The notes under the pieces are model-generated. The model ran no database searches. It worked only from the letters and a program-made list of their open reading frames with translations, and was not told the DNA's origin. A stretch of DNA of 18,752 nt from Paracoccaceae bacterium (GTDB lineage Bacteria > Pseudomonadota > Alphaproteobacteria > Rhodobacterales > Rhodobacteraceae): the NCBI GenBank assembly GCA_007129775.1, contig SKUV01000056.1, positions 1 through 18,752 on the forward strand. Reading direction: 5' to 3'. The position numbers and the translations under genes are program-made. Positions 1 through 6,873 of this stretch are shown here, piece after piece. Position 1 is the stretch's first letter. Every line of letters begins with the position of its first letter.

Positions 1-435
1 CGCGGCCGCCTGCCCCTGCCGGTGCAGGGCGTGGTGCTGCGCCGGCCCGACGAGGCCGATGCCGCCGGGGTGCGCCGCCCGGGGCTGTTGCTGGCCACCC
101 GGCCGGGGGCGCTGGTGACCGCGCCCCATGCGGCGACGATCCGCTATCGCGGGCCGCTTCTGGACTACGGAAATGTGATGGTTCTCGATCCGGGTGCGGG
201 CTACCTTCTGGTGCTCGCCGGGCTTGACATCGTGTATGGTGTCGTGGGCGAAGTGGTGGCGACCGGCGCGCCGCTCGGCCTGATGGGCGGGCGCGATGCG
301 CGGGCGCAGGAGTTTCTGGCCGCCGCCGGGTCTGACGGGGCGGGCAGTGCGCATTCGCAGACGCTCTATGTCGAGCTGCGGCAGGGCGAGAATCCGGTGG
401 ACCCGACCGAGTGGTTCACGCTGACAAGGGAATAG
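1..435 (+). CDS. EnvC-like murein hydrolase activator (M23/LytM domain), C-terminal part
   Basis: The 5' end lies outside the window; the reading frame is open from base 1. The visible 144 residues match the C-terminal LytM (peptidase M23) domain of alphaproteobacterial EnvC-like proteins, with landmarks ALVTAP, GPLLDYGNVMVL and GAPLGLMGG. The residues that bind zinc in active M23 enzymes look lost: the stretch that usually reads Y-x-H-L is LAGLD here, and no HxxxD motif is seen. A degenerate LytM domain is the hallmark of EnvC-type proteins, which act in the periplasm by activating cell-wall amidases at the septum rather than cutting peptidoglycan. The ctpA gene follows after 9 bp, an order common in Rhodobacterales. 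The call rests on the C-terminal half only; the coiled-coil N-terminus cannot be checked. Confidence 0.85.
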   Translation, partial: RGRLPLPVQGVVLRRPDEADAAGVRRPGLLLATRPGALVTAPHAATIRYRGPLLDYGNVMVLDPGAGYLLVLAGLDIVYGVVGEVVATGAPLGLMGGRDARAQEFLAAAGSDGAGSAHSQTLYVELRQGENPVDPTEWFTLTRE

Positions 436-444
436 GACGACGCC

Positions 445-1779
445 ATGAGGAAATACATGCTGGCCGCCATGGGCGGCATTCTGGCGGGCGGACTGGTCAC
501 GACCCAGATTGCCGAGCCGCTGATCGCCCAGGAGGCCGCCAACAACCGCTCGGTCTACCAGCAGCTTGACCTGTTCGGCGACATCTTCGAGAGGGTCCGT
601 GCGAGCTATGTGGACGAGGTCGATCCGGCTGATCTGATTGAGGCTGCGATCAACGGGATGCTGACATCGCTCGATCCCCATTCCGGTTACCTGCCGCCCA
701 AGGATTTTTCCGACATGCGGGTGCAGACCCGGGGCGAGTTCGGCGGGCTGGGTATCGAGGTCACGCAGGAAGACGGCTTCGTCAAGGTGGTCTCGCCGAT
801 GGATGGCACCCCGGCCGATGCCGCCGGGATCGAGGCGGGCGACATGATCACCCATGTGGATGGCGAATCCGTTCTGGGCCTGACGCTTGACGAAGCGGTG
901 GAGCGGATGCGCGGGCCGGTGGGTTCGGAGATCGTGATCACCGTGGTGCGCGAAGGCCGGTCTGAGCCCTTCGACGTGTCGATCATCCGAGACACCATCC
1001 GCCTGACCGCGGTGCGCACCCGCAAGGAAGGCGACAGCGTCGTGCTGCGGGTGACCACCTTCAACGACCAGACCTTCCCGAACCTGCGCGATGGTCTTCA
1101 GAAGGCGGTGGAAGAGGCCGGCGGGCTCGACGGGATCAACGGTGTGGTTCTGGACCTGCGCAACAACCCGGGCGGCCTGCTGACGCAGGCGATCCGCGTG
1201 GCCGATGCCTTTCTCGATCAGGGCGAGATCGTCTCGACCCGCGGGCGGCTGGAAGGCACGGGAGAGCGGTTCAACGCCAGCCGCGGCGACCTGATCGAGG
1301 GCAAGCCGATCGTTGTGCTGATCAACGGCGGGTCGGCCTCGGCCTCGGAAATCGTGGCCGGCGCGTTGCAGGACCACCGCCGGGGCATCGTCGTGGGCAC
1401 CCGCAGCTTTGGCAAGGGTTCCGTGCAGACGGTGATGCCGCTGCGCGGGGATGCCGCGATGCGGATCACCACCTCGCGCTATTACACGCCGTCGGGGCGG
1501 TCGATTCAGGCGCTGGGCGTGTCGCCCGATATCGTCGTGACCCAGCCCCCGCGCCGGGCCGCGAGCGAGGATAACGGTGCCAGCACCGGTCAGGCACCCT
1601 CGGAGGCGAATCTGCGCGGCAGCCTCGACAACGATTCTATGAGCGAGGACGAGCGTCGACAGTTCGACGAGGAACGCCGGCTGGTCGAGGAAACCGCCCG
1701 CCTGCGCGAAGAGGATTACCAGCTTGCCTATGCACTGGATATCCTGCGCGGGCTGTCGGCCCTGAACGGTCAGCGCTGA
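445..1779 (+). CDS. ctpA: S41 family C-terminal processing peptidase CtpA
   Basis: This 444-residue periplasmic serine protease trims or degrades proteins from their C-termini. An N-terminal hydrophobic segment (about residues 5-28) is a signal peptide or anchor. The helical N-terminal region contains SLDPHSGYL (75-83). A PDZ domain spans about 95-180, with GEFGGLGIEV near its start and GTPADAAGIEAGD inside. The peptidase core carries DLRNNPGG (237-244), the nucleophile motif SASAS (297-301, Ser299 most likely) and the general base Lys324 in FGKGSVQT. The spacing of 25 residues between Ser and Lys matches E. coli Tsp. An acidic low-complexity tail follows residue 365. ATG 445 lies just after the upstream stop, preceded by a GGA-rich region, so it is probably co-transcribed with the envC-like gene. 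Confidence 0.95.
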   Translation: MRKYMLAAMGGILAGGLVTTQIAEPLIAQEAANNRSVYQQLDLFGDIFERVRASYVDEVDPADLIEAAINGMLTSLDPHSGYLPPKDFSDMRVQTRGEFGGLGIEVTQEDGFVKVVSPMDGTPADAAGIEAGDMITHVDGESVLGLTLDEAVERMRGPVGSEIVITVVREGRSEPFDVSIIRDTIRLTAVRTRKEGDSVVLRVTTFNDQTFPNLRDGLQKAVEEAGGLDGINGVVLDLRNNPGGLLTQAIRVADAFLDQGEIVSTRGRLEGTGERFNASRGDLIEGKPIVVLINGGSASASEIVAGALQDHRRGIVVGTRSFGKGSVQTVMPLRGDAAMRITTSRYYTPSGRSIQALGVSPDIVVTQPPRRAASEDNGASTGQAPSEANLRGSLDNDSMSEDERRQFDEERRLVEETARLREEDYQLAYALDILRGLSALNGQR

Positions 1780-1789
1780 GGGCGACATC

Positions 1790-1815
1790 CGGGCCGGGGC
1801 GCCATCCCCGGCCCG
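1790..1815 (+). terminator. GC-rich hairpin between ctpA and rppH
   Basis: A perfect 10-bp inverted repeat, CGGGCCGGGG / CCCCGGCCCG, surrounds a 6-base loop (CGCCAT) 10 bases after the ctpA stop. No T-run follows on the plus strand, so it is not a canonical intrinsic terminator. It may pause or partly terminate transcription, protect the ctpA mRNA 3' end, or mark a processing point before rppH. Confidence 0.5.
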
Positions 1816-1837
1816 CATTGGGGTGCGATGCGCAGAT

Positions 1838-2326
1838 ATGTCAGAGTTGATACTGCCGGAAAGCCTGCCCTATCGGCCCTGCGCCGGGGTTGTGCTGATC
1901 AATCCGCAGGGCCTGATCTTTGCCGGCCAACGCACCGACAGCGACAGCCCCGCATGGCAGATGCCACAGGGCGGGATCGACCCGGGCGAGCCCCCGCGCG
2001 AGGCCGCCTTGCGCGAATTGTCCGAAGAAACCGGAATTTCGCCGCGCGCGGTGGAGGTGTTGGCCGAAACCCCCGACTGGCTGACCTATGATCTGCCGCC
2101 CGAACTGCTGGGCCGGGTCTGGAAAGGGCGCTATCGCGGGCAGCGCCAGATGTGGTATCTGATGCGCCATCTCGGCCGTGACGAGGAGATCACACTGGAT
2201 GTGCCGCATCCCGAATTCCGCACATGGGGCTGGTGGCCGGCGGATCGCCTGCTGGCCGAGATCGTGCCCTTCAAGCGCGAGGTCTATGGCCGTGTGTTCG
2301 ACACCTTCCGCCCCTATCTGGCCTGA
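1838..2326 (+). CDS. rppH: RNA pyrophosphohydrolase RppH (Nudix)
   Basis: RppH removes pyrophosphate from the 5' end of triphosphorylated mRNAs in the cytoplasm, which opens them to RNase E decay; the same subfamily also cleaves dinucleoside polyphosphates. The 162-residue protein has a complete Nudix box at residues 45-67: G, five residues, E51, seven residues, REL, then EETGI. The flanking WQMPQGGID and the later KGRYRGQRQMWYLM and FKREVY segments are typical of RppH. An in-frame GTG at 1823 would add five residues (MRCAD). ATG 1838 is preferred because MSELILPESLPYRPC matches the normal start of alphaproteobacterial homologues. It follows ctpA in the same direction, across a GC hairpin. 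Confidence 0.93.
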   Translation: MSELILPESLPYRPCAGVVLINPQGLIFAGQRTDSDSPAWQMPQGGIDPGEPPREAALRELSEETGISPRAVEVLAETPDWLTYDLPPELLGRVWKGRYRGQRQMWYLMRHLGRDEEITLDVPHPEFRTWGWWPADRLLAEIVPFKREVYGRVFDTFRPYLA

Positions 2327-2362
2327 TCCCGCGCCCGGTGCGCGCTGCGGCGGTGCCGCCTG

Positions 2363-2602
2363 ATGCCCGTGGTCCTGCTGATGCTGCTGGGGGCCACGGC
2401 CGGTTATCTGGCCGCGCGGTTGATGGGGGTGCGGGCCGATCTGCCGACGCTGCTGTTTCTGGGTGTGTTCGGCGCGCTGGTGGGAGGCTTCGGCATGCGG
2501 CTTCTGTCGACCTCGCCGGCATGGTTCAGCACGCTGCTGGTGGCGACGCTGGGCGCGGTGTTCCTCGTCTGGCTCTGGCGGGTGATTTTCGAACGCCGCT
2601 GA
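2363..2602 (+). CDS. small three-helix integral membrane protein
   Basis: This 79-residue protein is almost wholly hydrophobic, with about three membrane-spanning helices (roughly 2-20, 28-47 and 54-75), an internal Gly-rich stretch (GALVGGFGMRL) and a basic C-terminal end (FERR). The layout recalls the small GlsB/YeaQ-type family or other Rhodobacterales small membrane proteins, but no diagnostic motif settles this. Its ATG lies 36 bases after the rppH stop on the same strand, so co-transcription is plausible. The frame is distinct from the larger overlapping frame at 2224-2643, which lacks coding character. Function is unknown. Confidence 0.7.
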   Translation: MPVVLLMLLGATAGYLAARLMGVRADLPTLLFLGVFGALVGGFGMRLLSTSPAWFSTLLVATLGAVFLVWLWRVIFERR

Positions 2603-2666
2603 GCCGCCGGCCCTTGACGGCAGGCTTCTTAACCACGCGTTAACCCTGCGCGCGCAAGCCTGCCAT

Positions 2667-2984
2667 ATGCGCCGTTTTCTGCCACTTGCCCTGTTGCCCG
2701 CGCTTCTTGCCGCCTGCGCCTCGCCGTCGCCGGCCTTTTTCGGCGCGGAAGAACAGCGTGTCACGGTGGAGGGCACGCGCTTTGCCGTCTTTCGGCGGGG
2801 GGATGTGGCGCAGGCGATCCGGCTCGATCCGGCCGGGCGGGCGGCCCTGCCGCTGATGCGGGCGCGGCTCTTCCGGGCGGTGGAGCTTGGCACCGGCTGC
2901 ACGCCGGTTCCCGGTACCGACGACCCGGCGCAGGGCGTGCGCAACGATCCCGGCGTGCTGACGGTGCGGATCGATTGCGGCTGA
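2667..2984 (+). CDS. small putative lipoprotein, conserved hypothetical
   Basis: This 105-residue protein starts with a short basic N-terminus, a hydrophobic stretch and a lipobox (LLAAC, Cys17), so it should be lipidated and anchored in the membrane facing the periplasm. The mature part of about 89 residues contains VTVEGTRFAVFRRGD, and two further cysteines (in TGCTPV and the final DCG) that could form a disulfide. Proteins of this pattern are common as hypotheticals in Rhodobacterales, with no function known to me. It follows the small membrane protein gene by 64 bases on the same strand. Confidence 0.72.
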   Translation: MRRFLPLALLPALLAACASPSPAFFGAEEQRVTVEGTRFAVFRRGDVAQAIRLDPAGRAALPLMRARLFRAVELGTGCTPVPGTDDPAQGVRNDPGVLTVRIDCG

Positions 2985-2997
2985 CCGGGCGGCCGGC

Positions 2998-3273
2998 TCA
3001 GAGGGAGCCGCGAATGGCCTCGGGATGGGCGGCGACGAACCGGCGCAGCGTCTCGAACAGGGTGCGCGCATGTTTCGGGTCATCGCGGTGCAACGCGTCG
3101 CGGATGTCGTCGCAGATCATCGCCTGCACCCGCTGCGGACCCTTGTGAATATGCATCATGTAGTCGCCCAGCGCCGCCGCGGCCAACTCCGGAATGTGCT
3201 CGTGCTCGGCGATGGCGTCGATTTCGGCGCGCGTCAGATCGCTCAGCCCGGCGATATCGTCCATGGTGATCAT
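2998..3273 (-). CDS. conserved hypothetical protein
   Basis: This is a soluble, probably helical protein of 91 residues starting MITMDDIAGLSDLTRAEI. It is rich in Ala, Asp, Glu and His (EHEH, MMHIHKG, HRDDPKHARTLF). No signal peptide or membrane segment is visible. The start at 3273 is chosen because AGGAGG lies about 8 bases upstream; a longer frame could begin at 3300 but would skip that ribosome-binding site. It is read towards the lipoprotein gene (convergent) and is divergent from recO. I do not recognise a family with a known role. Confidence 0.65.
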   Translation of the reverse strand: MITMDDIAGLSDLTRAEIDAIAEHEHIPELAAAALGDYMMHIHKGPQRVQAMICDDIRDALHRDDPKHARTLFETLRRFVAAHPEAIRGSL

Positions 3274-3412
3274 CGGATGGCTCCTCCTCGCTCCGACCAT
3301 GGGGCATCATGCCACGGGACGGGGCGGCCGCACTTGCGCCAGATCAAGACGACGACCGGGGGGCAGGCCAGAAATCGCTTGCCCCCGCCCCGCCGGCGGG
3401 CAACATCGGGCC

Positions 3413-4168
3413 ATGGACTGGCGCGAGGAAGGCACGCTTCTGGCCGTGCGCAGGCATGGCGAATCGGCCGCGATCATCGAGGTTTTCACCGAAACCCATG
3501 GCCGCCACGCCGGGGTGGTGCGCGGCGGCGCGGGGCGGCGGCTGACGCCGGTGCTGCAGCCCGGGGCGCAACTCGACCTGCACTGGCGCGCCCGGTTGGA
3601 GGAACATCTGGGCGCCTTCACGGTAGAGCCGGTGCGCGCCCGCGCGCCCGCGATCCTTGGCGACCGGATGGCGCTGCTGGCGCTGAGTTCGGTCTGCGCG
3701 ACGCTCGCCTTCGCCCTGCCGGAGCGTCAGGCCCATGCGCGGCTTTACCGGGCCACGCAGCAGGTGCTGGACGCGGTGAGCGGGGTGCCGGACTGGGGCG
3801 CGGCCTATCTGCATTGGGAATTGGTGCTGCTGGATGAGATGGGCTTCGGGCTCGACCTGTCGCGCTGCGCGGTCACGGGGGCGCAGGAGGGGCTGGCCTA
3901 TGTCTCGCCCCGGACGGGCCGGGCCGTCAGTGCGGCGGGAGCGGGCGACTGGGCGGCGCGGCTACTGCCCTTGCCGGAATGCCTGCGGGGCGAGGGCCTG
4001 CCGGAGGGGCGAGACCTGCAGGCCGCATTGGATGTGACCGGCCATTTTCTGGAGCATCACCTTGCCCCGTCCGTGGGTGAACGGCCCCTTCCCGCTGCCC
4101 GCGCGCGGCTTCTGGATGCGTTGGGACGGGGCGCGCGGGGGCCGGGAAAGGACTCGGTTCCTGATTGA
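3413..4168 (+). CDS. recO: DNA repair protein RecO
   Basis: RecO loads RecA onto single-stranded DNA coated with SSB, in the RecFOR pathway of recombinational repair. The 251-residue length is normal. The N-terminal OB-fold begins with MDWREEGTLLAVRRHGESAAIIEVFTETHGRHAG, the characteristic RecO opening. A helical domain follows, including LYRATQQVLDAV and a WELVLLDEMGFGLDLSRC segment typical of RecO. ATG 3413 is selected over upstream in-frame codons because the homology begins there and the preceding frame is not protein-like. The ribosome-binding site is weak. In many relatives recO follows rnc-era; here its neighbours are hypothetical genes. Confidence 0.93.
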   Translation: MDWREEGTLLAVRRHGESAAIIEVFTETHGRHAGVVRGGAGRRLTPVLQPGAQLDLHWRARLEEHLGAFTVEPVRARAPAILGDRMALLALSSVCATLAFALPERQAHARLYRATQQVLDAVSGVPDWGAAYLHWELVLLDEMGFGLDLSRCAVTGAQEGLAYVSPRTGRAVSAAGAGDWAARLLPLPECLRGEGLPEGRDLQAALDVTGHFLEHHLAPSVGERPLPAARARLLDALGRGARGPGKDSVPD

Positions 4169-4236
4169 ATAACAGACAATTAGGGTGGATACTGGTGGAG
4201 GGAGTCGCGTGATTTCCTGAGGAGGAGGAGGAGAAC

Positions 4237-4572
4237 ATGAGAAAACCCGAATCAGCACCAGCGGCCTTTGGCGTCCGGGTGCTCGTGCCTGCGGCGGTGG
4301 CGCTCGGACTGGCGCTGCCGGCGGTGGCACAGGATGCCGAACGCGGGGCGGAACTTGCCGAGACCTGGTGCAACGCCTGTCACTACACCGGCGTAAATGA
4401 CCCGCGGATGTTCGACGCAGGGCCGCACTTTTCCGAACTCGCTGGAAGGGAAACCCTTTACCTTCTGGATTCGATCGTCCGGCCGCATGACTTCATGCCG
4501 GAATTTCCGCGGCTCGGATATTCCGACCTGCGCGATCTGGTGGCTTTCATCCAGACCGTCGAGGCGAGGTAA
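4237..4572 (+). CDS. small class I cytochrome c, periplasmic
   Basis: This 111-residue monohaem c-type cytochrome has a signal peptide with a hydrophobic core around residues 14-28 and a likely cleavage after AVA (about residue 31). The haem motif CNACH sits at 45-49, with His49 as one ligand and Met87 (in FMPEFP) as the probable second. The C-terminal helix SDLRDLVAFIQ is typical of class I. An unusually purine-rich ribosome-binding region (repeated GGA before AACATG) suggests strong translation. It is convergent with the molybdenum-hydroxylase operon across a shared hairpin, so it is a plausible but unproven electron acceptor for that system. Confidence 0.88.
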   Translation: MRKPESAPAAFGVRVLVPAAVALGLALPAVAQDAERGAELAETWCNACHYTGVNDPRMFDAGPHFSELAGRETLYLLDSIVRPHDFMPEFPRLGYSDLRDLVAFIQTVEAR

Positions 4573-4586
4573 CCGGCCCCGAACGA

Positions 4587-4620
4587 CGATGCGCCGCCTC
4601 TTGTCGGAGGCGGCGCATCG
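4587..4620. terminator. perfect 14-bp hairpin between convergent genes
   Basis: Arms CGATGCGCCGCCTC and GAGGCGGCGCATCG pair perfectly around the 6-base loop TTGTCG. The hairpin begins 14 bases after the cytochrome c stop and ends about 40 bases past the stop of the minus-strand operon. No strong T-run flanks it on either side. Its position and stability suggest a bidirectional terminator. Confidence 0.75.
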
Positions 4621-4662
4621 AACCCTTGGGGATAGTCCCGCGCGCGGTGGCCCGACAGGGCG

Positions 4663-5064
4663 CTAGCGTTTGGGCAGCACCACCGTATCGATAAAGAACA
4701 GGTCGGTCAGAAAAGCGCGCATCGCGATCAGGCCGTTGGTGTTGTCCACCATTTCCGACGAGACCGAGGGCTGCGATTGTAGCAGTCCGATGACCGACCG
4801 CGCCACGGCGAGATTTTCGCGAAAGCGCGTGGTGAAGGCCCCGCCCTCGGCGATGCCCAGGACCCCGTCACCCAATGCGGCGTCGCACTCGGCCAGCGCC
4901 TGCTCCATCCGGCGCAGATGCACGCGAATGCGGCTTTCGCCGGCACCTTCCGCCTGTTCGGTCTTTCGGCCCTGCGCGGCATAGGCCAGCATGAATTCAT
5001 AGCATTCCTCGATCGCATCGAAGGCGGCGCGCATGGCTGCGGCCTGTTCGAGGGTCTTGGTCAT
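4663..5064 (-). CDS. 133-aa helical protein, last gene of the molybdenum-hydroxylase operon
   Basis: The protein starts MTKTLEQAAAMRAAFDAIEECYEF and appears mostly helical. There is no signal peptide, no membrane span and no haem motif; only two cysteines are present (about residues 21 and 60). Its ATG overlaps the stop of the cytochrome b gene by 4 bases (ATGA), so the two are translationally coupled. A much longer open frame (to 5625) covers the same strand, but its upstream part is merely an alternative frame of the cytochrome b gene. I do not recognise a family. Coupling to the cytochrome b suggests a cytoplasmic assembly or regulatory partner of the complex, which is inference. Confidence 0.75.
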   Translation of the reverse strand: MTKTLEQAAAMRAAFDAIEECYEFMLAYAAQGRKTEQAEGAGESRIRVHLRRMEQALAECDAALGDGVLGIAEGGAFTTRFRENLAVARSVIGLLQSQPSVSSEMVDNTNGLIAMRAFLTDLFFIDTVVLPKR

Positions 5065-5663
5065 TGCTTCTCTCCGCGTGCTGTGGCCGGGCCGCGGCCT
5101 GTGATCATCGCCTTGAGGTATTTGTGATGCTCGGGGACGATGGCGAAATAGACATGCAGGATGATCAGAAAGATCAGCGCCATGGAGGCCGCGCCATGGG
5201 CCACATAGATGAAGCCCCATGTCTGATCCGAAAACACGCTTGGATCGCGCCGCCAGAAGGTGGTGTCGATGCGCCAGAGCATCGCGATGCCCGTTCCGGT
5301 CACCACCAGAACGCTGATCGATGCAACCAGGTGAAAGCCCTTCTGGAACACATCGTATTTCGCCGGCCGCAGCCCCGCGGCATCGCGGCCCACCGCGGTG
5401 CGGCCCAGTTCGCGCAGATCGTCGCCACCCGGCGCCATGTCGCGCAGCCCGTGCACGAAGCTGACCCGGAAGATGTGAAACAGAAGCGCCGCGATCAGAA
5501 CGATTCCGGTGACCCAGTGGATCGGAACCCAGTCGAACCGATAGCCGAGCATCGGCAGAAACGCCGTGCCCCCGAGCACGAAGATCGACGCGGCCATGAC
5601 CCAGTGAAAAAGTCGCTCCGGCCAACGATGCCGGAGCGCCAGAGACTTGCCCTTTTCAGACAT
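5061..5663 (-). CDS. dihaem cytochrome b, formate dehydrogenase gamma / cytochrome b561-like
   Basis: This 200-residue inner-membrane protein has about four spans (roughly 19-38, 46-68, 110-130 and 152-176). RLFHWVMA near the start and KYDVFQKGFH before the third span resemble FdnI/FdoI and related hydrogenase cytochrome b subunits. Candidate haem ligands are His20 in helix 1, His49 or His63 in helix 2, and His156 and His170 in helix 4, which fits two b haems across the membrane. In the family this subunit takes electrons from a periplasmic iron-sulfur protein and reduces quinone. It lies in the operon of the Mo/FeS/FAD enzyme, 48 bases after the 49-residue membrane protein gene, and overlaps the next gene by 4 bases. 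It is probably the membrane anchor and electron outlet. Confidence 0.88.
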   Translation of the reverse strand: MSEKGKSLALRHRWPERLFHWVMAASIFVLGGTAFLPMLGYRFDWVPIHWVTGIVLIAALLFHIFRVSFVHGLRDMAPGGDDLRELGRTAVGRDAAGLRPAKYDVFQKGFHLVASISVLVVTGTGIAMLWRIDTTFWRRDPSVFSDQTWGFIYVAHGAASMALIFLIILHVYFAIVPEHHKYLKAMITGRGPATARGEKQ

Positions 5664-5711
5664 GTATTCCCCGCAATTGCCTGTTGTATCTTGGATGCCA
5701 GGCGGCCGCAG

Positions 5712-5861
5712 CTAGTGCGACCGCCTCCGCACCAGTTTCAGCAGAATGTGCAGCACGATCACCGCCGCCGCCGCCGCAGCCGGGACCCAGATAAGATCCC
5801 AGTTGAGGCCGACGAGCATCTGGCGACCGAACACATCGCTTGTGTAGCGCAGCCACTCCAT
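5712..5861 (-). CDS. 49-aa single-span membrane protein in the operon
   Basis: This short frame, from ATG at 5861 to TAG at 5712, begins MEWLRYTSDVFGRQ and continues into a hydrophobic helix (about residues 23-43) that contains a run of six alanines and His38. It ends with LVRRRSH. The basic C-terminus predicts an N-out/C-in topology, leaving about 20 residues, including three Trp, near the periplasmic face. It starts 3 bases after the stop of the FAD-subunit gene and fills the gap before the cytochrome b, which supports it being real. It may be a small accessory or tether subunit of the complex. No known family is recognised. Confidence 0.68.
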   Translation of the reverse strand: MEWLRYTSDVFGRQMLVGLNWDLIWVPAAAAAAVIVLHILLKLVRRRSH

Positions 5862-5864
5862 GGA

Positions 5865-6851
5865 TCAGGCAAGCGACCGGATCGCGCGCATGGCGAGGTT
5901 TTCCATGAGCGGGATCTTGAAGTGGTTGTAGTTCAGAGGCTGCGCCCCGCGCGCTGCGACGCGCTTGACCAGTTCCTCCAGTTCCTCGTCCACGGTCTCG
6001 CCCTGAACGAGGCTTTCCACATCGCGCAGCCGGCGCGGGGTGCATTGCACCGCGCCGCAGACGATCGAGATATCGGCGATCGTGTTGCCGTCCATCTGCG
6101 CTGCCATGGCGATGCTGCCCAGCGCGAAATCCCACGACTGCCGCTCGGCGACCTTTTCGTAGTATTGCCGCGACCCGGCCCATTTTCCCGGCACCTTGAT
6201 GCCGAGGAGGATGTCGCCGCGCTCCAGCATCGTCATCCGCGTGATGTCGATGGCCGGCCCGATGAAGAAATCGGCCGCCGGCACCTCCAGCGTGCGGTTG
6301 CCGCGCTGGACCTCGAACACCGCCTCCAGCGCCTGCAGCGCCGGTGCCGTGTCCGACGGCGTGATGGCGACACAGCGGCTGACCTCGAAGAGCGCGTGCT
6401 CTCGGTTCATCGCGGTGGGGGTGTTGGCATAGCAGGTGTTGCCATGCGCCCGGTAGCAGGGAAAGCCGTCGCGGTAGTACGAACAGCGGGTATCCTGCGC
6501 AACGTTGCCGCCGATTGTGGCAATGTTGCGGATCTGCGGCGAAGCCACGACCAGAGCCGATTTCGCCAGCATGGGGAACTTTTCGTTCACCATCGCATCT
6601 TCGGCGATTTCGGTCAGCGTGGTCATCGCCCCGATCCACAGGCCGCCATCATCGGCCTCGCGGATACCGTGCAGTTCCTCGATCCCGCTGATGTCCACCA
6701 CGGCGGGCGGTTGCATCACCCGCGTCTTGAACCAGTCGAGACTGTCCTTGCCGCCGGCGATGATCCAGGCATCGCGGTTGTCGCGCAGGATAGCCTGCGC
6801 ATCCGAGATCGAGCTTGGCTGATAAAGCTCGAATTGGTGCATCACGTCCAT
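5865..6851 (-). CDS. FAD-binding subunit of a xanthine dehydrogenase-family enzyme, with predicted [4Fe-4S] loop
   Basis: This 328-residue subunit carries the FAD-binding motifs of CoxM/PaoB/HcrB-type proteins: IIAGGKDSL near 30-38 and IRNIATIGGNVAQ at 107-119. Next comes an insert with Cys123, Cys132, Cys140 and Cys160 (RCSYYRDGFPC and after), then the family landmark PSDTAPALQALEA. In PaoB and HcrB four cysteines in an insert at this place bind an extra [4Fe-4S] cluster; the same is inferred here. There is no signal peptide of its own, so if it is periplasmic it must be exported as a complex with the Tat-signal subunit. GGAGG lies about 8 bases before ATG 6851. It follows the Mo subunit gene by 22 bases. 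Confidence 0.92.
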   Translation of the reverse strand: MDVMHQFELYQPSSISDAQAILRDNRDAWIIAGGKDSLDWFKTRVMQPPAVVDISGIEELHGIREADDGGLWIGAMTTLTEIAEDAMVNEKFPMLAKSALVVASPQIRNIATIGGNVAQDTRCSYYRDGFPCYRAHGNTCYANTPTAMNREHALFEVSRCVAITPSDTAPALQALEAVFEVQRGNRTLEVPAADFFIGPAIDITRMTMLERGDILLGIKVPGKWAGSRQYYEKVAERQSWDFALGSIAMAAQMDGNTIADISIVCGAVQCTPRRLRDVESLVQGETVDEELEELVKRVAARGAQPLNYNHFKIPLMENLAMRAIRSLA

Positions 6852-6873
6852 TGGTATATCCTCCCGGCTCGGC

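Noticed and set aside
5065..5625. Upstream extension of the 133-residue protein to a 320-residue frame
   Set aside because: The extension lies within the cytochrome b gene in another frame and shows Arg/Gly/His-rich non-protein composition. The ATG overlapping the cytochrome b stop explains the gene.
5764..5780. Run of GCC triplets as a microsatellite or repeat element
   Set aside because: It is the six-alanine codon run in the membrane helix of the 49-residue protein and is short.
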